64,000 bases of DNA from Azoarcus indigens (GCF_004361735.1 NZ_SNVV01000019.1:1-64000), one strand, 5' to 3'; shown: positions 8,144-17,710, counted from the first letter of the stretch. Program-made: numbers and translations. Notes: a model not told the origin generated them from the sequence alone.

Positions 8144-9445
8144 ATGAATTCAAAAGGTTTTAAGCGCGGCGCCCTGAGTGTCGCGATGGCTGGCCTGTTC
8201 GCGCTGGCCGCCCCCTTGCATGCCGCTGCCCCGGCATCGAAAGCGCCCGCCAAACCGGCGGCCAAGGCCACCGAGCCGGTGCAGCTGGAGATCGTGCATC
8301 AACTGCCGCCGGCCCGTGCGGCGGCGCTGAAGGAGCTGGTGGAGCGCTTCAACGCCAGCAGCAAGGACGCGAAGGTGGAGATCGTCAGCCGCGACTGGCG
8401 CGTGGGCACCATTCCCGATCTGCTGATCCTGGATGGCGCCGAGGAAGACGCCTTCGTCGCCGGCAAGCCCCGCTACAAGCCGCTGCACGCGATGATGCGC
8501 GAAGCTGGCGTGCCGCTGCAGGCCCTGCGCCCGCCTGCGATGATGACCCGCACGCCGGTGGACACCAAGGGCCAGCTGCTGGCGCTGCCGGTCGGCCTGT
8601 CCACTCCGGTGCTGTTCCTGAACAAGGATGCGTTCCGCCGCGCCGGCATGAATCCGGACGCTACGCCCATCGCCACCTGGTTCGATCTTCAGCAGGCGTT
8701 GGGCCGGCTGGCGGATGCCGGCCAGTCCTGCCCCTACACCGTGGCCGAGCCCGGCCGGGTGATGGTGGAGAACCTCAGCGCCTGGCACAACGAGCCGGTC
8801 GCCGCTGTGCGCGGCAAGGCGCTGGCGCCGTCCTTCAACGGCATGTTCCAGGTCAAGCATGTGGCGATGATGGCGAGCTGGCATCGCGCCAGTTACTTGC
8901 GCATCTTCGACCGCGGCGAGGCCGAGCGGCGCTTCGCCGCCGGCGACTGCGCGGTGATCGCCGCCTCGTCGGCGGACTGGACCGACTTCCGCCGCCAGCA
9001 GACGGTGGACGTCGGCGTCTCGCGCCTGCCTTACTACGACGATTTCCCTGGCGCGCCGCAGAACACCCTGGCCGACGGTCCGGCGCTGTGGGCCGCGGCC
9101 GGCAAGAAGCCAGCCACCTACAAGGCGGCGGCACGCTTCGTCAGCTTCTGGCTGCAGCCGGAGAACCAGGTCGCCTGGCAGCGCGAAACCGGCTACCTGC
9201 CGCTGAACCGCGCCGGCCTGCTGGCCTCGCAGAGCGATCTGCTGGGCGACGACCTGGAGAACGTGCGGGTGGCGGTGGCCCAGCTCACCAACAAGCCGGT
9301 CACCTCGGATTCCTCCTCCCAGCCGGTGGTGGAACGCGAGCGCGTGCGCCGCATCCTGGACGAGGAACTCGCCTTCGTCTGGGCCGACCGCAAGCCGGCC
9401 AAGGAAGCACTGGATACCGCGGTGCTGCGCGCGGGCGCGAACTGA
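8144..9445 (+). CDS. Extracellular solute-binding protein (UgpB/family 1 type)
   Basis: This is a 433-residue periplasmic binding protein. The start at 8144 gives a signal peptide ending near PLHAAAPAS. The fold markers are those of family 1 binding proteins for sugars or glycerol phosphates: LKELVERFNA near the N-terminus, PDLLILDGA, LLALPVGLSTPVLFLNKDAFRRAG, and a C-terminal region with ARFVSFWLQPENQVAWQRETGYLPLN. That last motif is characteristic of UgpB. No permease or ATPase gene lies next to it, so the ligand and its transporter cannot be assigned here. A strong hairpin follows at 9508-9548. Confidence 0.82.
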   Translation: MNSKGFKRGALSVAMAGLFALAAPLHAAAPASKAPAKPAAKATEPVQLEIVHQLPPARAAALKELVERFNASSKDAKVEIVSRDWRVGTIPDLLILDGAEEDAFVAGKPRYKPLHAMMREAGVPLQALRPPAMMTRTPVDTKGQLLALPVGLSTPVLFLNKDAFRRAGMNPDATPIATWFDLQQALGRLADAGQSCPYTVAEPGRVMVENLSAWHNEPVAAVRGKALAPSFNGMFQVKHVAMMASWHRASYLRIFDRGEAERRFAAGDCAVIAASSADWTDFRRQQTVDVGVSRLPYYDDFPGAPQNTLADGPALWAAAGKKPATYKAAARFVSFWLQPENQVAWQRETGYLPLNRAGLLASQSDLLGDDLENVRVAVAQLTNKPVTSDSSSQPVVERERVRRILDEELAFVWADRKPAKEALDTAVLRAGAN

Positions 9446-9507
9446 GGCCCGCTGACACGGCTATCCGGGCCGGCCGCGCCGCCTGAGCGCCAGCGGCAGC
9501 CGGTCTG

Positions 9508-9548
9508 AAACGTCCCCGGTTACGGCCATCGGCCGGCCGGGGACGTTT
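9508..9548. terminator. Bidirectional terminator between convergent genes
   Basis: The arms AAACGTCCCCGG (9508-9519) and CCGGGGACGTTT (9537-9548) are perfect complements and sit between the ends of the binding-protein gene and the oxidoreductase gene. Confidence 0.75.
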
Positions 9549-9579
9549 GCTTTCGGGGCCGGTTTGCCGCGGATCGCGC

Positions 9580-10593
9580 TCAGAAGCCTTCGAGCACGAT
9601 CTTGCCGCGCGATTTGCCGCTCTCCAGCAGCGCATGGGCGCGGCGCAGGTTGGCCGCGTCGATGCGGCCGAAGTGCTCCGCCACCGTCGTCCGCAGCACG
9701 CCGTCGTCCACCAGCGCGGCCACGTCGGTGAGCAGGCGGTGCTGGGCGATCATGTCTGGCGTCTGGAACATCGAGCGGGTGTACATGAACTCCCAGTGCA
9801 GCGACACGCTCTTGCGCTTGAGCAGGCCCACGTCCAGCTGCGCCGGATCGTCGATCAAGGCCAGCTTGCCCTGGGGCGCGATGACTTCCGCCAGCGCCGG
9901 GAAGTGATGCTCGGTGGCATTGAGGCTGGCGACGAGATCCATCTGCGGCAGGCCGACGCGCGCCAGTTCCTGCGCCAGCGGCTGGCGGTGGTCGATGACC
10001 TGATGCGCGCCCTGTGCCTGCACCCAGGCCTGGGTTTCCGGCCGCGAAGCGGTGCCGATCACCGTCAGCCCAGTGAGCCGGCGGGCGAGCTGGACCAGGA
10101 TGGAGCCGACGCCGCCGGCCGCGCCCACCACCAGCAGCGTGCGGGCGTCCGGCCGCTTGCCGGCCGGCACCGCCAGGCGGTCGAACAGCAGTTCCCAGGC
10201 GGTGATGGCGGTCAGCGGCAGCGCTGCCGCCTGGGCGAATTCCAGGCTCTGCGGCATGCGGCCGACCAGGCGTTCATCCACCACATGCAGCTCGCTGTTG
10301 GCACCGGGGCGGTCCAGCGCGCCGGCGTACCAGACGCGATCGCCCGGCCGGAACAGCGTCACCGCCTCGCCGACCTCGCGCACCACGCCAGCCACGTCCC
10401 AGCCCAGCACCTTGGCCTCGCCCGCCGGCGGCTGGACCTTGCTGCGGATCTTGGTATCCACCGGATTGACCGAGATGGCGCGCACCTCGACCAGCAGGTC
10501 GCGCGGGCCCGGCTGAGGTGCCGGCAGTTCGAGGTCCAGCAGCGCTTCCGGGTGGTCGATGGCGAGCGACCGGTAATAGGCAACGGCTTTCAT
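9580..10593 (-). CDS. Zinc-type alcohol dehydrogenase / quinone oxidoreductase family
   Basis: This 337-residue member of the medium-chain dehydrogenase family has a GroES-like domain (VRAISVNPVDTKIR, VLGWDVAGVV) and a Rossmann domain with the NADPH motif VVGAAGGVGSILVQLA. The structural-zinc cysteines of true alcohol dehydrogenases are absent, so an NADPH:quinone reductase type is more likely. The start at 10593 (MKAVAYYRSL) is chosen over upstream in-frame codons that overlap the divergent LysR gene. That regulator, 106 bases away, probably controls it. Confidence 0.85.
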   Translation of the reverse strand: MKAVAYYRSLAIDHPEALLDLELPAPQPGPRDLLVEVRAISVNPVDTKIRSKVQPPAGEAKVLGWDVAGVVREVGEAVTLFRPGDRVWYAGALDRPGANSELHVVDERLVGRMPQSLEFAQAAALPLTAITAWELLFDRLAVPAGKRPDARTLLVVGAAGGVGSILVQLARRLTGLTVIGTASRPETQAWVQAQGAHQVIDHRQPLAQELARVGLPQMDLVASLNATEHHFPALAEVIAPQGKLALIDDPAQLDVGLLKRKSVSLHWEFMYTRSMFQTPDMIAQHRLLTDVAALVDDGVLRTTVAEHFGRIDAANLRRAHALLESGKSRGKIVLEGF

Positions 10594-10699
10594 GCTTTTC
10601 TCCTTGCAGGGCGGGGCTGACGAGGGAGCACATGATCTGCGCTTGCCCTGCGAGGAAAAAGCGGCAATAAAGCAAACCTGTTTCAAAGGAAATTTGAAA

Positions 10700-11626
10700 A
10701 TGAAGGCTTTGCAGGATCTGCTGCTCTTCATCCGTACGGCCGAGCTGGGCAGCCTTTCCGCCGCCGCCCGCCTGCTGGACCTGACGCCGGCCGCCGCCAG
10801 CGCCGCCTTGAAACGGTTGGAGGCCGAGCTGGACGTGGTGCTGCTGGTGCGTTCCACCCGCAGCATGCGGCTGACCGCCGAGGGCGAGATCTACCTGGAG
10901 CACTGCCGGCAGGCGCTGCAACTGCTGGACGATGGCCGCGACGCCATCGCCTCCGGCCGCGCGCTCATCCGCGGCACGCTGCGGTTGTCCATGCCCTCGG
11001 ACGTCGGCCGCAACCTGCTGCTGCCCTGGCTGGACGAATTCCTCGGCCACTACCCTGGCATCGAACTGCAATTGCAGATCTCAGACCGCCTCGCCGACGT
11101 CTATCGCCAGCCGGTGGACCTGGCGGTGCGCTATGGCGACCCACCGGATTCCAGCCTGGTTGCGTTGCCGCTGGCGCCGGCCAACCGCCGGGTGCTGTGC
11201 GCCTCGCCAGCCTATCTCGAACGCCACGGCGTGCCCGCCACGCCGCAGGCACTGTCTGGCCATAACTGCCTGTGCTACATGCTGAGCGACTACGTGCACG
11301 ACCGCTGGCGCTTCCACCGCGGCAAGGAAGAACTGCTGGTGACAGTGCGCGGCAACCGTGTGGCCGACGACGGCGACACCGTGCGGCGCTGGGCGGTGGC
11401 GGGCTATGGGCTGGCGTACAAGTCGCGCCTGGACGTGGTGCAGGACCTGCGCGCCGGCCGGCTGATCGAGCTCTGTCCGGAGTGGAAGGGCGAGGCGGCT
11501 CCGCTGAATCTGATCTGTCCCGACCGGCGGCGGCTCAACCCGGCAGTCCAACTGCTGCGGGAAATGCTGCGCAGCCGCCTTGATCTGCTCGCCGAGGCCG
11601 CGCCAGCCGAGGGCGAGCGTCCTTGA
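10700..11626 (+). CDS. LysR-family transcriptional regulator
   Basis: This is a 308-residue LTTR. The N-terminal winged helix is clear (ELGSLSAAARLLDLTPAAASAALKRLEAEL), followed by the substrate-binding domain (LRLSMPSDVGRNLLLPWLDEFL). ATG 10700 follows an AAGGA ribosome site and gives the normal N-terminus MKALQDLLLFI. It is divergent from the quinone oxidoreductase gene, the usual layout for a regulator and its target. Its end overlaps a possible TTG start of ispB. Confidence 0.9.
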   Translation: MKALQDLLLFIRTAELGSLSAAARLLDLTPAAASAALKRLEAELDVVLLVRSTRSMRLTAEGEIYLEHCRQALQLLDDGRDAIASGRALIRGTLRLSMPSDVGRNLLLPWLDEFLGHYPGIELQLQISDRLADVYRQPVDLAVRYGDPPDSSLVALPLAPANRRVLCASPAYLERHGVPATPQALSGHNCLCYMLSDYVHDRWRFHRGKEELLVTVRGNRVADDGDTVRRWAVAGYGLAYKSRLDVVQDLRAGRLIELCPEWKGEAAPLNLICPDRRRLNPAVQLLREMLRSRLDLLAEAAPAEGERP

Positions 11627-11679
11627 CGCGGTCTTCGGCGGCCACCTACCATTCCGCTTTTTCCGCGAGCGGTCCTGTC

Positions 11680-12648
11680 TTGTCCGTCCAGCAGCTCTTC
11701 GCGCCGATCGCCGCCGACATGCAGGCGGTGGATGCGGTCATCCGCAAGTCGCTCCACTCCGATGTTGTCCTCATCCGCCAGGTGGCGGAGTACATCATCA
11801 ATGGTGGCGGCAAGCGCCTTCGCCCCGCATTGGTGCTGTTCACCGCGCGGGCCTGCGGCTATGGCGGCACTGCCCATGGCGATCTGGCTGCCGTGGTGGA
11901 GCTGATCCACACCGCCACCTTGCTGCACGACGACGTTGTCGATGAGTCCGAACTGCGCCGCGGCAACAAGACCGCCAACGCCCTGTTCGGCAACGCCGCC
12001 TCGGTGCTGGTGGGCGATTTCCTCTACACCCGCGCCTTCCAGATGATGGTGGGCGTGAACAATATGCGGGTCATGCAGGTGCTGGCGGACGCCATCAACA
12101 TCATCTCCGAGGGAGAGGTGTTGCAGCTCCTCAACGTGCATAACGCTGACGTGGGCGTCGAGGATTACCTGCGGGTAATCCGCTACAAGACGGCCAAGCT
12201 GTTCGAGGCGGCGACCTGTCTCGGCGGCATCCTCGGCGGTGCCACCGAAGAGCAGGAGCGCGGCCTGGCCGCTTACGGCATGCACCTGGGCACCGCCTTC
12301 CAGCTGATCGACGACGTGCTCGACTACTCCGCCGATGAAGCCGCCACCGGCAAGCACCTGGGTGACGATCTCGCCGAAGGCAAGCCGACGCTGCCCTTGA
12401 TCCATGTGATGCAGAACGGCAGCCCGGAGCAGGCTGCGCTGGTGCGAGGCGCCATCGAGAACGGCGGCCGTGACGAGTTTGCCGGCGTGCTGGCCGCCAT
12501 CCAGGCCACTGGCGCGCTGGAAGAGGCGAGGCGCTACGCCCGCGCAGAGGCCCAACTCGCCATCGACGCATTGGCCTCATTGCCCCCTTCCATTTTTAAG
12601 GACTCACTGCTACAATTGTCGGACTTTGCAGTTGCCAGAAACCACTAA
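11680..12648 (+). CDS. ispB: Octaprenyl diphosphate synthase
   Basis: This is a 322-residue trans-prenyltransferase that makes the ubiquinone side chain from FPP and IPP. Both aspartate-rich motifs are present (LLHDDVVDES and QLIDDVLDYS), with the substrate-binding GGGKRLRP. The TTG at 11680 is chosen because MSVQQLFAPIAADMQAVD aligns with the family N-terminus and gives the normal length. Another TTG at 11623 overlaps the LysR stop and would add 19 residues. The gene is followed by tRNA-Pro. Confidence 0.92.
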   Translation: MSVQQLFAPIAADMQAVDAVIRKSLHSDVVLIRQVAEYIINGGGKRLRPALVLFTARACGYGGTAHGDLAAVVELIHTATLLHDDVVDESELRRGNKTANALFGNAASVLVGDFLYTRAFQMMVGVNNMRVMQVLADAINIISEGEVLQLLNVHNADVGVEDYLRVIRYKTAKLFEAATCLGGILGGATEEQERGLAAYGMHLGTAFQLIDDVLDYSADEAATGKHLGDDLAEGKPTLPLIHVMQNGSPEQAALVRGAIENGGRDEFAGVLAAIQATGALEEARRYARAEAQLAIDALASLPPSIFKDSLLQLSDFAVARNH

Positions 12649-12686
12649 GTAAAAAGCGGTCGAAAGCAACACAAAAAGCGAAGATT

Positions 12687-12763
12687 CGGGGAATAGCTCA
12701 GCCTGGTAGAGCACTGCGTTCGGGACGCAGGGGCCGGAGGTTCGAATCCTCTTTCCCCGACCA
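12687..12763 (+). tRNA. tRNA-Pro, anticodon CGG
   Basis: This is a 77-base cloverleaf with an encoded CCA end. The acceptor stem CGGGGAA pairs with TTCCCCG. The anticodon stem CTGCG/CGCAG encloses the loop TTCGGGA, which gives anticodon CGG reading CCG codons. The T loop is TTCGAAT. It lies 38 bases after ispB and is followed by a strong terminator. Confidence 0.97.
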
Positions 12764-12776
12764 ACATCCCGCCGGA

Positions 12777-12802
12777 AAGCCACTCAATCGAGTGGCTTTT
12801 TT
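12777..12802 (+). terminator. Rho-independent terminator after tRNA-Pro
   Basis: A perfect stem AAGCCACTC (12777-12785) and GAGTGGCTT (12790-12798) with loop AATC is followed by a run of T. Confidence 0.93.
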
Positions 12803-12883
12803 GCTTTCCGGCTCCAGGTTCGAAGAAGCCGCTGCCAGGCAGCGGCGGCATGAATGGCCGACCATGCCGCTGTGCGCGGGGGG

Positions 12884-13864
12884 CTAGTTTGTCCTGCTCA
12901 AGGGTTCAACTTCACCATCCAGGTCCTCGCCGTCTTCGCCTGCCGTCCATGGCACGGTCGTCGGGTCGGCGAAGAGCTCGCCAATCAGGCGGCGCAGCCA
13001 GCGATTGCCCGGGTCGCGATGGAATTTTGCGTGCCAGAACAGGTTGATGGCGATCTCAGGCAGCGCTACCGGGTGTGGGCAATAACGCAGGCCGAAGGGG
13101 CCGGCGCACCGTTCGGCAAAGCGCTCCGGCACGGTGGCGATCAGGTCGCTGCCCTGCAGGATGTGGCCGACGGCGACGAAGTGGGGCACTTTCAATCTCA
13201 CCTCGCGGCGCACGCCGCTGCGCTCCAGCAGCGCATCCACTTGGTTGTGGCCGGTGCCGCCGGACAGCACCACCACATGCTCGGCGGCGCTGAAGGCCTC
13301 TACCGTGTTCAGCTTTCCGTCCAGCGGATGCCCCTGGCGGTACATGCAGACGTAGCGGTGGCGGAACAGGCGCCGCTGGAAGAAGCCCGCCTGCAGCCGT
13401 GGCAGCAGGCCGACGGCGAGGTCGATGTGGCCGGCTTCCATCTCCTCCCGCAGCTGGATGGCGTCGGTGCGCACCGTGCCCAGGGTGATGCCGGGCGCCT
13501 GGCGGGCCAGCGCATCGGCGAGGCGGGGCAGGAAGTAGATCTCGCCGATATCCGTCATCGCCAGCGTGAAGTGGCGGCTGCTGCTCTCCGGGGCGAAGGC
13601 GATCTGCTGGTTGAGGGCGCCATGCAAGGTGCCTAGGGCGTAGGCCACTGGTTCGGCCAGCTGGGTGGCGAAGGGCGTGGGCTCCATGCCGCGCGAGGTG
13701 CGCAGGAAGAGTTCGTCGCCCAGCAGGCGGCGCAGGCGGTTGAGGGCGTTGCTCACCGCCGGCTGGCTCAGGCCTAGGGTCTCCGCCACCGCCGAGACGC
13801 GCTTTTCCACCAGCAGCTGGTTGAAGATCACCAGCAGGTTGAGGTCGATTTCCCGCAGTTCCAT
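12884..13864 (-). CDS. nahR: NahR-like LysR regulator of the salicylate hydroxylase genes
   Basis: This 326-residue LTTR resembles Pseudomonas NahR along its length: MELREIDLNLLVIFNQLLVEKRVS at the start, then LGLSQPAVSNALNRLRRLL, FTLAMTDIGEIYF, VGLLPRLQAGFFQRRL, HFVAVGHILQGSDLIATVP and EIAINLFWHAKFHRD. NahR activates naphthalene/salicylate catabolic genes with salicylate as inducer. The gene diverges from nagAa, with a NahR-type box 12 bases before its start codon, so autocontrol is likely. The tail after about residue 300 is not conserved. Confidence 0.88.
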   Translation of the reverse strand: MELREIDLNLLVIFNQLLVEKRVSAVAETLGLSQPAVSNALNRLRRLLGDELFLRTSRGMEPTPFATQLAEPVAYALGTLHGALNQQIAFAPESSSRHFTLAMTDIGEIYFLPRLADALARQAPGITLGTVRTDAIQLREEMEAGHIDLAVGLLPRLQAGFFQRRLFRHRYVCMYRQGHPLDGKLNTVEAFSAAEHVVVLSGGTGHNQVDALLERSGVRREVRLKVPHFVAVGHILQGSDLIATVPERFAERCAGPFGLRYCPHPVALPEIAINLFWHAKFHRDPGNRWLRRLIGELFADPTTVPWTAGEDGEDLDGEVEPLSRTN

Positions 13865-13875
13865 TCGTCACCTTT

Positions 13876-13890
13876 ATTGATTCTGGTGAT
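13876..13890 (+). promoter_or_regulatory. Candidate NahR-binding box
   Basis: ATTGATTCTGGTGAT resembles the NahR site consensus ATTCACGCTNNTGAT, with the outer ATT and TGAT halves intact. It lies in the 106-base divergent region between nahR and nagAa, which is AT-rich compared with the rest of the window. Confidence 0.6.
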
Positions 13891-13970
13891 TCATCTAATT
13901 CACTGGATTCTATTCATTTATAGCGCTGCCCTGTCCATCATGAAGTCATCACGACTGCCGGTGGCAATCC

Positions 13971-14957
13971 ATGCAGCTCTTCATCCGTCCCCTGGACCGC
14001 GTGCTCGATGTCCGCGCCGGCGCCAACCTGCTGGACACCCTGCGCGAACATGCGGTGCCCTTATCGCACAGTTGCATGGCCGGGCGCTGTGGAACCTGTC
14101 GCTGTCGGGTGCTGGAAGGTCGGGTTCTCGATGCCGGCGGCAGTCTGCGGGCGGCGGCAGCCGAGGGTGAGGACTGGGTGCTCGCCTGCCAGGCCGTACT
14201 GACCGAGACTTGCACGATAGAAATCCCGGAGCCGGACGAAGTGGTCGTCCATCCGGCGCGCATCCTCAAGGCCAGCGTGGCCGCCATCGAAGCGCCCGCC
14301 GCCGATGTGCGCCGCCTGCTGCTGAAACCGGCCAAGCGGCTGGAGTTCGCCCCCGGCCAGTACGCCACCCTGCAGTTCGGGGCTGAGCTGGCGCGGCCGT
14401 ACTCCATGGCCGGGCTGGACAGCGACGAACTGCTGGAATTCCACATCCGCCGGGTGCCCGGCGGCCGCGTTTCCAGCCATGTGTTCGAACGCCTGGCGGT
14501 GGGCGACGCGGTGCGCGTCAGCGGGCCGCTGGGTACCGCCTACCTGCGTCGCCGCCACCAGGGGCCGATGCTGTGCGTGGCGGGCGGCACCGGGCTGGCA
14601 CCGGTGCTGGGCATCGTGCGCGGCACGCTGGAAGGCGGCATGAGCAACCCCATCCATCTCTATTTCGGCGTGCGCTCCGCCGCCGATGCCTACGATCTCG
14701 ACCGCCTCTACGCCCTGTGCGACGCCCATCCGCAGCTGAAGCTGCAGGTGGTGGCCGCCACCGGCCGGCCGGAGCCGGGCATGCGTGCCGGCCTGGTGAC
14801 CGACGCGGTGGCTGCCGACCTGCCCGATCTCTCCGACTGGCGCGCCTACCTCTGCGGTTCGCCAGCGATGGTGGAGGCGATGGCGCTGGTCGCCCGCCGC
14901 CTCGGCCTGCCCCCGGCAGCGCTGCATGCGGATGCCTTCTACACCCAATCCGGCTGA
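13971..14957 (+). CDS. nagAa: Ferredoxin reductase of the salicylate 5-hydroxylase system
   Basis: This 328-residue electron-transfer flavoprotein resembles NahAa/NagAa. The N-terminal plant-type [2Fe-2S] domain has [11 protein letters not shown] plus the distal Cys in WVLACQAVL. The FAD domain has ARPYSMAG and the NAD domain has [15 protein letters not shown]. It takes electrons from NAD(P)H to the Rieske ferredoxin NagAb. It is first in the operon nagAa-nagG-nagH-nagAb, under the divergent NahR-like regulator. Confidence 0.93.
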   Translation: MQLFIRPLDRVLDVRAGANLLDTLREHAVPLSHSCMAGRCGTCRCRVLEGRVLDAGGSLRAAAAEGEDWVLACQAVLTETCTIEIPEPDEVVVHPARILKASVAAIEAPAADVRRLLLKPAKRLEFAPGQYATLQFGAELARPYSMAGLDSDELLEFHIRRVPGGRVSSHVFERLAVGDAVRVSGPLGTAYLRRRHQGPMLCVAGGTGLAPVLGIVRGTLEGGMSNPIHLYFGVRSAADAYDLDRLYALCDAHPQLKLQVVAATGRPEPGMRAGLVTDAVAADLPDLSDWRAYLCGSPAMVEAMALVARRLGLPPAALHADAFYTQSG

Positions 14958-15008
14958 GCAAACCCAAGCCAATAACACCCGACCAAAAACAAAACGGAGG
15001 AGACGAAC

Positions 15009-16277
15009 ATGGACGACGCCACCCGCGTATTCCCGCGCGACCCGCACTGGCGGGCGCCGGACAGCAGCCGCGTGCCCTTCTGGGCCTATACCCGCGAGGA
15101 CCTCTACCGCGAGGAACTGGAGCGCTTCTTCTACAAGGGCCACTGGTGCTACATCGGCCTGGAGGCGGAGGTACCGAATCCGGGCGATTTCCGCCGCAGC
15201 GCGGTGGGCGAGCGCTCGGTGATCCTGGTGCGCGACATGGACGGCGCCATCAACGTGGTGGAGAACGTCTGCAGCCACCGCGGCGTGCGCTTCTGCCGCG
15301 AGCGCCACGGCAACCGCAAGGACTTCCTCTGTCCCTACCACCAGTGGAATTTCGACCTCAAGGGCAACCTGCAAGGCGTGCCTTTCCGTCGCGGCGTGAA
15401 GCAGGACGGCAAGGTCAATGGCGGCATGCCGTCGGATTTCCGCGTCGAGGACCACGGCCTCACCAAGCTCAAGGTGGCGGTGCGCAATGGCGTGGTGTTC
15501 GCCTCCTTCGACCATGACGTCGAGCCGCTGGAAGACTTCCTCGGCCCGGTCATCCTGCGCTACTTCGACCGCGTGTTCGACGGCCGCGGCCTGAAGGTGC
15601 TGGGTTACCGCCGCCAGCGCATCCCGGGCAACTGGAAGCTGATGCAGGAGAACATCAAGGACCCCTACCACCCCGGCCTGCTGCACACCTGGTTCTCCAC
15701 CTTCGGGCTGTGGCGGGCGGACAACCGCTCCGAGCTGAAGATGGACGCCCGCCACCGCCACGCCGCGATGATTTCCACCCGTGGCACTGGCGGCAAGGTG
15801 GCCGAGGTTGTCAGCGGGGTGGACAGCTTCAAGGAGCACATGCAGCTCAACGATCCGCGCCTGCTCGACATCGTGCCCGAGCCCTGGTGGGGCGGGCCCA
15901 CCGCGGTGATGACCACGGTGTTTCCCAGCCTCATCATCCAGCAGCAGGTGAACAGCGTCTCCATGCGCCACATCCAGCCAAATGGCCACGGCAGCTTCGA
16001 TTTCGTGTGGACCCACTTCGCCTTCGACGATGACGACGAAGCCATGGTCCAGCGCCGCCTCATCCAGGCCAACCTCTTCGGCCCCGCCGGCTTCGTCTCC
16101 GCCGACGATGGCGAAGTCATCGAATGGTCGCAGGAGAGTTTCGAGCAGAAGCCCTTCCACCGCACCCTGCTGGAAATGGGCGGGCGCGACACCGAGGATG
16201 CCGACCACATGGTCACCGAAACCCTCATCCGCGGCATGTACGCCTACTGGCGCGAAGTGATGGGAGAGACGGCATGA
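15009..16277 (+). CDS. nagG: Salicylate 5-hydroxylase, large oxygenase subunit
   Basis: This is a 422-residue ring-hydroxylating oxygenase alpha subunit. The Rieske centre is CSHRG and CPYHQW (about residues 86-107). The mononuclear iron site is in [15 protein letters not shown], with its distal Asp further on. The closeness to NagG of Ralstonia U2 is high (for example [19 protein letters not shown] and [17 protein letters not shown]). It hydroxylates salicylate to gentisate. GGAGGA precedes the start, and its stop overlaps the nagH start as ATGA. Confidence 0.94.
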   Translation: MDDATRVFPRDPHWRAPDSSRVPFWAYTREDLYREELERFFYKGHWCYIGLEAEVPNPGDFRRSAVGERSVILVRDMDGAINVVENVCSHRGVRFCRERHGNRKDFLCPYHQWNFDLKGNLQGVPFRRGVKQDGKVNGGMPSDFRVEDHGLTKLKVAVRNGVVFASFDHDVEPLEDFLGPVILRYFDRVFDGRGLKVLGYRRQRIPGNWKLMQENIKDPYHPGLLHTWFSTFGLWRADNRSELKMDARHRHAAMISTRGTGGKVAEVVSGVDSFKEHMQLNDPRLLDIVPEPWWGGPTAVMTTVFPSLIIQQQVNSVSMRHIQPNGHGSFDFVWTHFAFDDDDEAMVQRRLIQANLFGPAGFVSADDGEVIEWSQESFEQKPFHRTLLEMGGRDTEDADHMVTETLIRGMYAYWREVMGETA

Positions 16278-16771
16278 GCGGCGCGCGCACCGTGGGCGAA
16301 CTGGACTTCGCCACCTACTTCAGCCTGCTCAACCTCTACGCCGACTACGCGGTGGTGGTGGATTCCGCCGACTGGGCGCGCTGGCCGGAGTTCTTCACCG
16401 AAGACGGCCGCTACCGCCTGCAGCCGCGGGAGAACTACGAGCAGGGCCTGCCGCTGTGCCTGCTGGCGCTGGAAAGCCAGGCCATGATCCGCGACCGGGT
16501 GTTCGGCGTGAAGGAAACCATGTACCACGACCCCTACTACCAGCGGCACATCGTCGGCACGCCGCGGGTGCTGGCGGTGGAGGGCGAGCGCATCCTGGCC
16601 GAAGCCAACTACGCGGTGATCCGTACCAAGCTGGACGGCGAATCCACCGTGTTCAACGCCGGCTTCTACCGCGACGAGATCGTCACCACGCCCGGCGGCC
16701 TGCGCTTCGCCTCGCGGCTGTGCGTGTACGACAGCGAGATGATCGCCAACTCCCTCATCTACCCCATCTGA
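16274..16771 (+). CDS. nagH: Salicylate 5-hydroxylase, small oxygenase subunit
   Basis: This is the 165-residue beta subunit of the ring-hydroxylating oxygenase (SnoaL/NTF2-like fold), with [20 protein letters not shown] near the start and a C-terminal [21 protein letters not shown] that matches NagH. It has a structural role in the hexameric oxygenase. It is translationally coupled to nagG through the ATGA overlap and is followed 14 bases later by nagAb. Confidence 0.93.
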   Translation: MSGARTVGELDFATYFSLLNLYADYAVVVDSADWARWPEFFTEDGRYRLQPRENYEQGLPLCLLALESQAMIRDRVFGVKETMYHDPYYQRHIVGTPRVLAVEGERILAEANYAVIRTKLDGESTVFNAGFYRDEIVTTPGGLRFASRLCVYDSEMIANSLIYPI

Positions 16772-16785
16772 GCCCGGAGCGAGAC

Positions 16786-17097
16786 ATGAGCAACTGGATA
16801 GATGTGGCCGCCCGCGACGCGGTGCCGGCCGACGACGTGATCGGCGTCGAGGTCGCCGGCCGCGACATCGCCCTCTACGACGTCGAGGGCGAGCTCTACG
16901 CCACCGACAACCTCTGTACCCACGGCCGCGCCCGCATGTGCGACGGCTTCCTCGAAGGCCACGAGATCGAATGTCCGCTGCACCAGGGCCGCTTCGACGT
17001 GCGCGACGGCAAGGCCTTGTGCGCGCCGCTTACGGAGAACCTGCGGTGTTATCCGGTGCGGGTGGAAGGGGGGAGGGTGTGGCTGGCGGTGGAGTGA
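16786..17097 (+). CDS. nagAb: Rieske ferredoxin of the salicylate 5-hydroxylase
   Basis: This 103-residue Rieske [2Fe-2S] ferredoxin has ligands CTHG at about residue 43 and CPLHQG at about residue 62. It carries electrons from NagAa to NagG/NagH. ATG 16786 follows a GGAGCGAG ribosome site. It is the last gene of the operon; the naphthalene dioxygenase genes that follow in Ralstonia U2 and the gentisate-cleavage genes are absent here. Confidence 0.94.
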   Translation: MSNWIDVAARDAVPADDVIGVEVAGRDIALYDVEGELYATDNLCTHGRARMCDGFLEGHEIECPLHQGRFDVRDGKALCAPLTENLRCYPVRVEGGRVWLAVE

Positions 17098-17140
17098 GAG
17101 GGCGGTTCGGGCTTTGCGGGATTGCGGGCTGAGGGCGAGT

Positions 17141-17710
17141 TCAGCCGCCTTCCGCCGCCCGCTTCACCAGCCGCTGCATCAGCGCTTCTGCCGTGGCGCT
17201 GCCGGCACCGGTCTGCGGTGGCCGGCGGTAGGCAAGGTAGCTGCGGCCGGGCTCGCCGGGCAGGGCGTAGACGGCGATGGATAGCGGGCAGAGCGCGATC
17301 TGTTCCGCCGCTTCGGTAACCAGCCGGGCGGCGACGCCCACGCTGCAGAAGCTGAGGATTTCGGCGTGGGTGTAGAGGTCGGCGCGGTGGCCGAGGTCGG
17401 GGGCGGTGCGGGCCAGCATGTCGCCGAAGTGGCTCACCGTCGGCGCGGTCAGGCCCTCGGCGGCGATGGCGTCTTCCAGCGCCAGGCGCAGGTCTTCCCA
17501 GGGCATGTCGATGGCGCTGACCCGGATTTCGGCGCTGGCGTCGGCGCGGGATGCCGATGGCTGCGGCGGCAACTGCTGACAGGCGGCGAGCAGCGCGAGC
17601 GCGGCCGCGGCCAGCAGTTGGCGGAAAGGGCGTGGCCGGCGAGGGCTGGGCCTGCCGGCTGTTGCGATGGACGTGGAAGCGTGCGAAGCGCTGTGTTGGC
17701 GTGTGGGCAT
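17141..17710 (-). CDS. DUF302-type lipoprotein
   Basis: This is a 189-residue protein with an Arg-rich N-terminus, a hydrophobic stretch and lipobox LLAAC (Cys about residue 44). The mature part resembles the DUF302 fold (WEDLRLALEDAIAAEGL, LSFCSVGVAARLV, ALCPLSIAVYALP-like segment). The ATG at 17710 overlaps the stop of the upstream TonB receptor (TGATG), so the two are probably translated together. A TTG one codon earlier is possible. The function is unknown; its partner suggests an outer-envelope role in uptake. Confidence 0.68.
   Translation of the reverse strand: MPTRQHSASHASTSIATAGRPSPRRPRPFRQLLAAAALALLAACQQLPPQPSASRADASAEIRVSAIDMPWEDLRLALEDAIAAEGLTAPTVSHFGDMLARTAPDLGHRADLYTHAEILSFCSVGVAARLVTEAAEQIALCPLSIAVYALPGEPGRSYLAYRRPPQTGAGSATAEALMQRLVKRAAEGG

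Noticed and set aside
12645-12851. Minus-strand ORF covering the tRNA-Pro region
   Set aside because: Its [15 protein letters not shown]-type peptide is the well-known translation of a tRNA gene in antisense. The cloverleaf is unambiguous.
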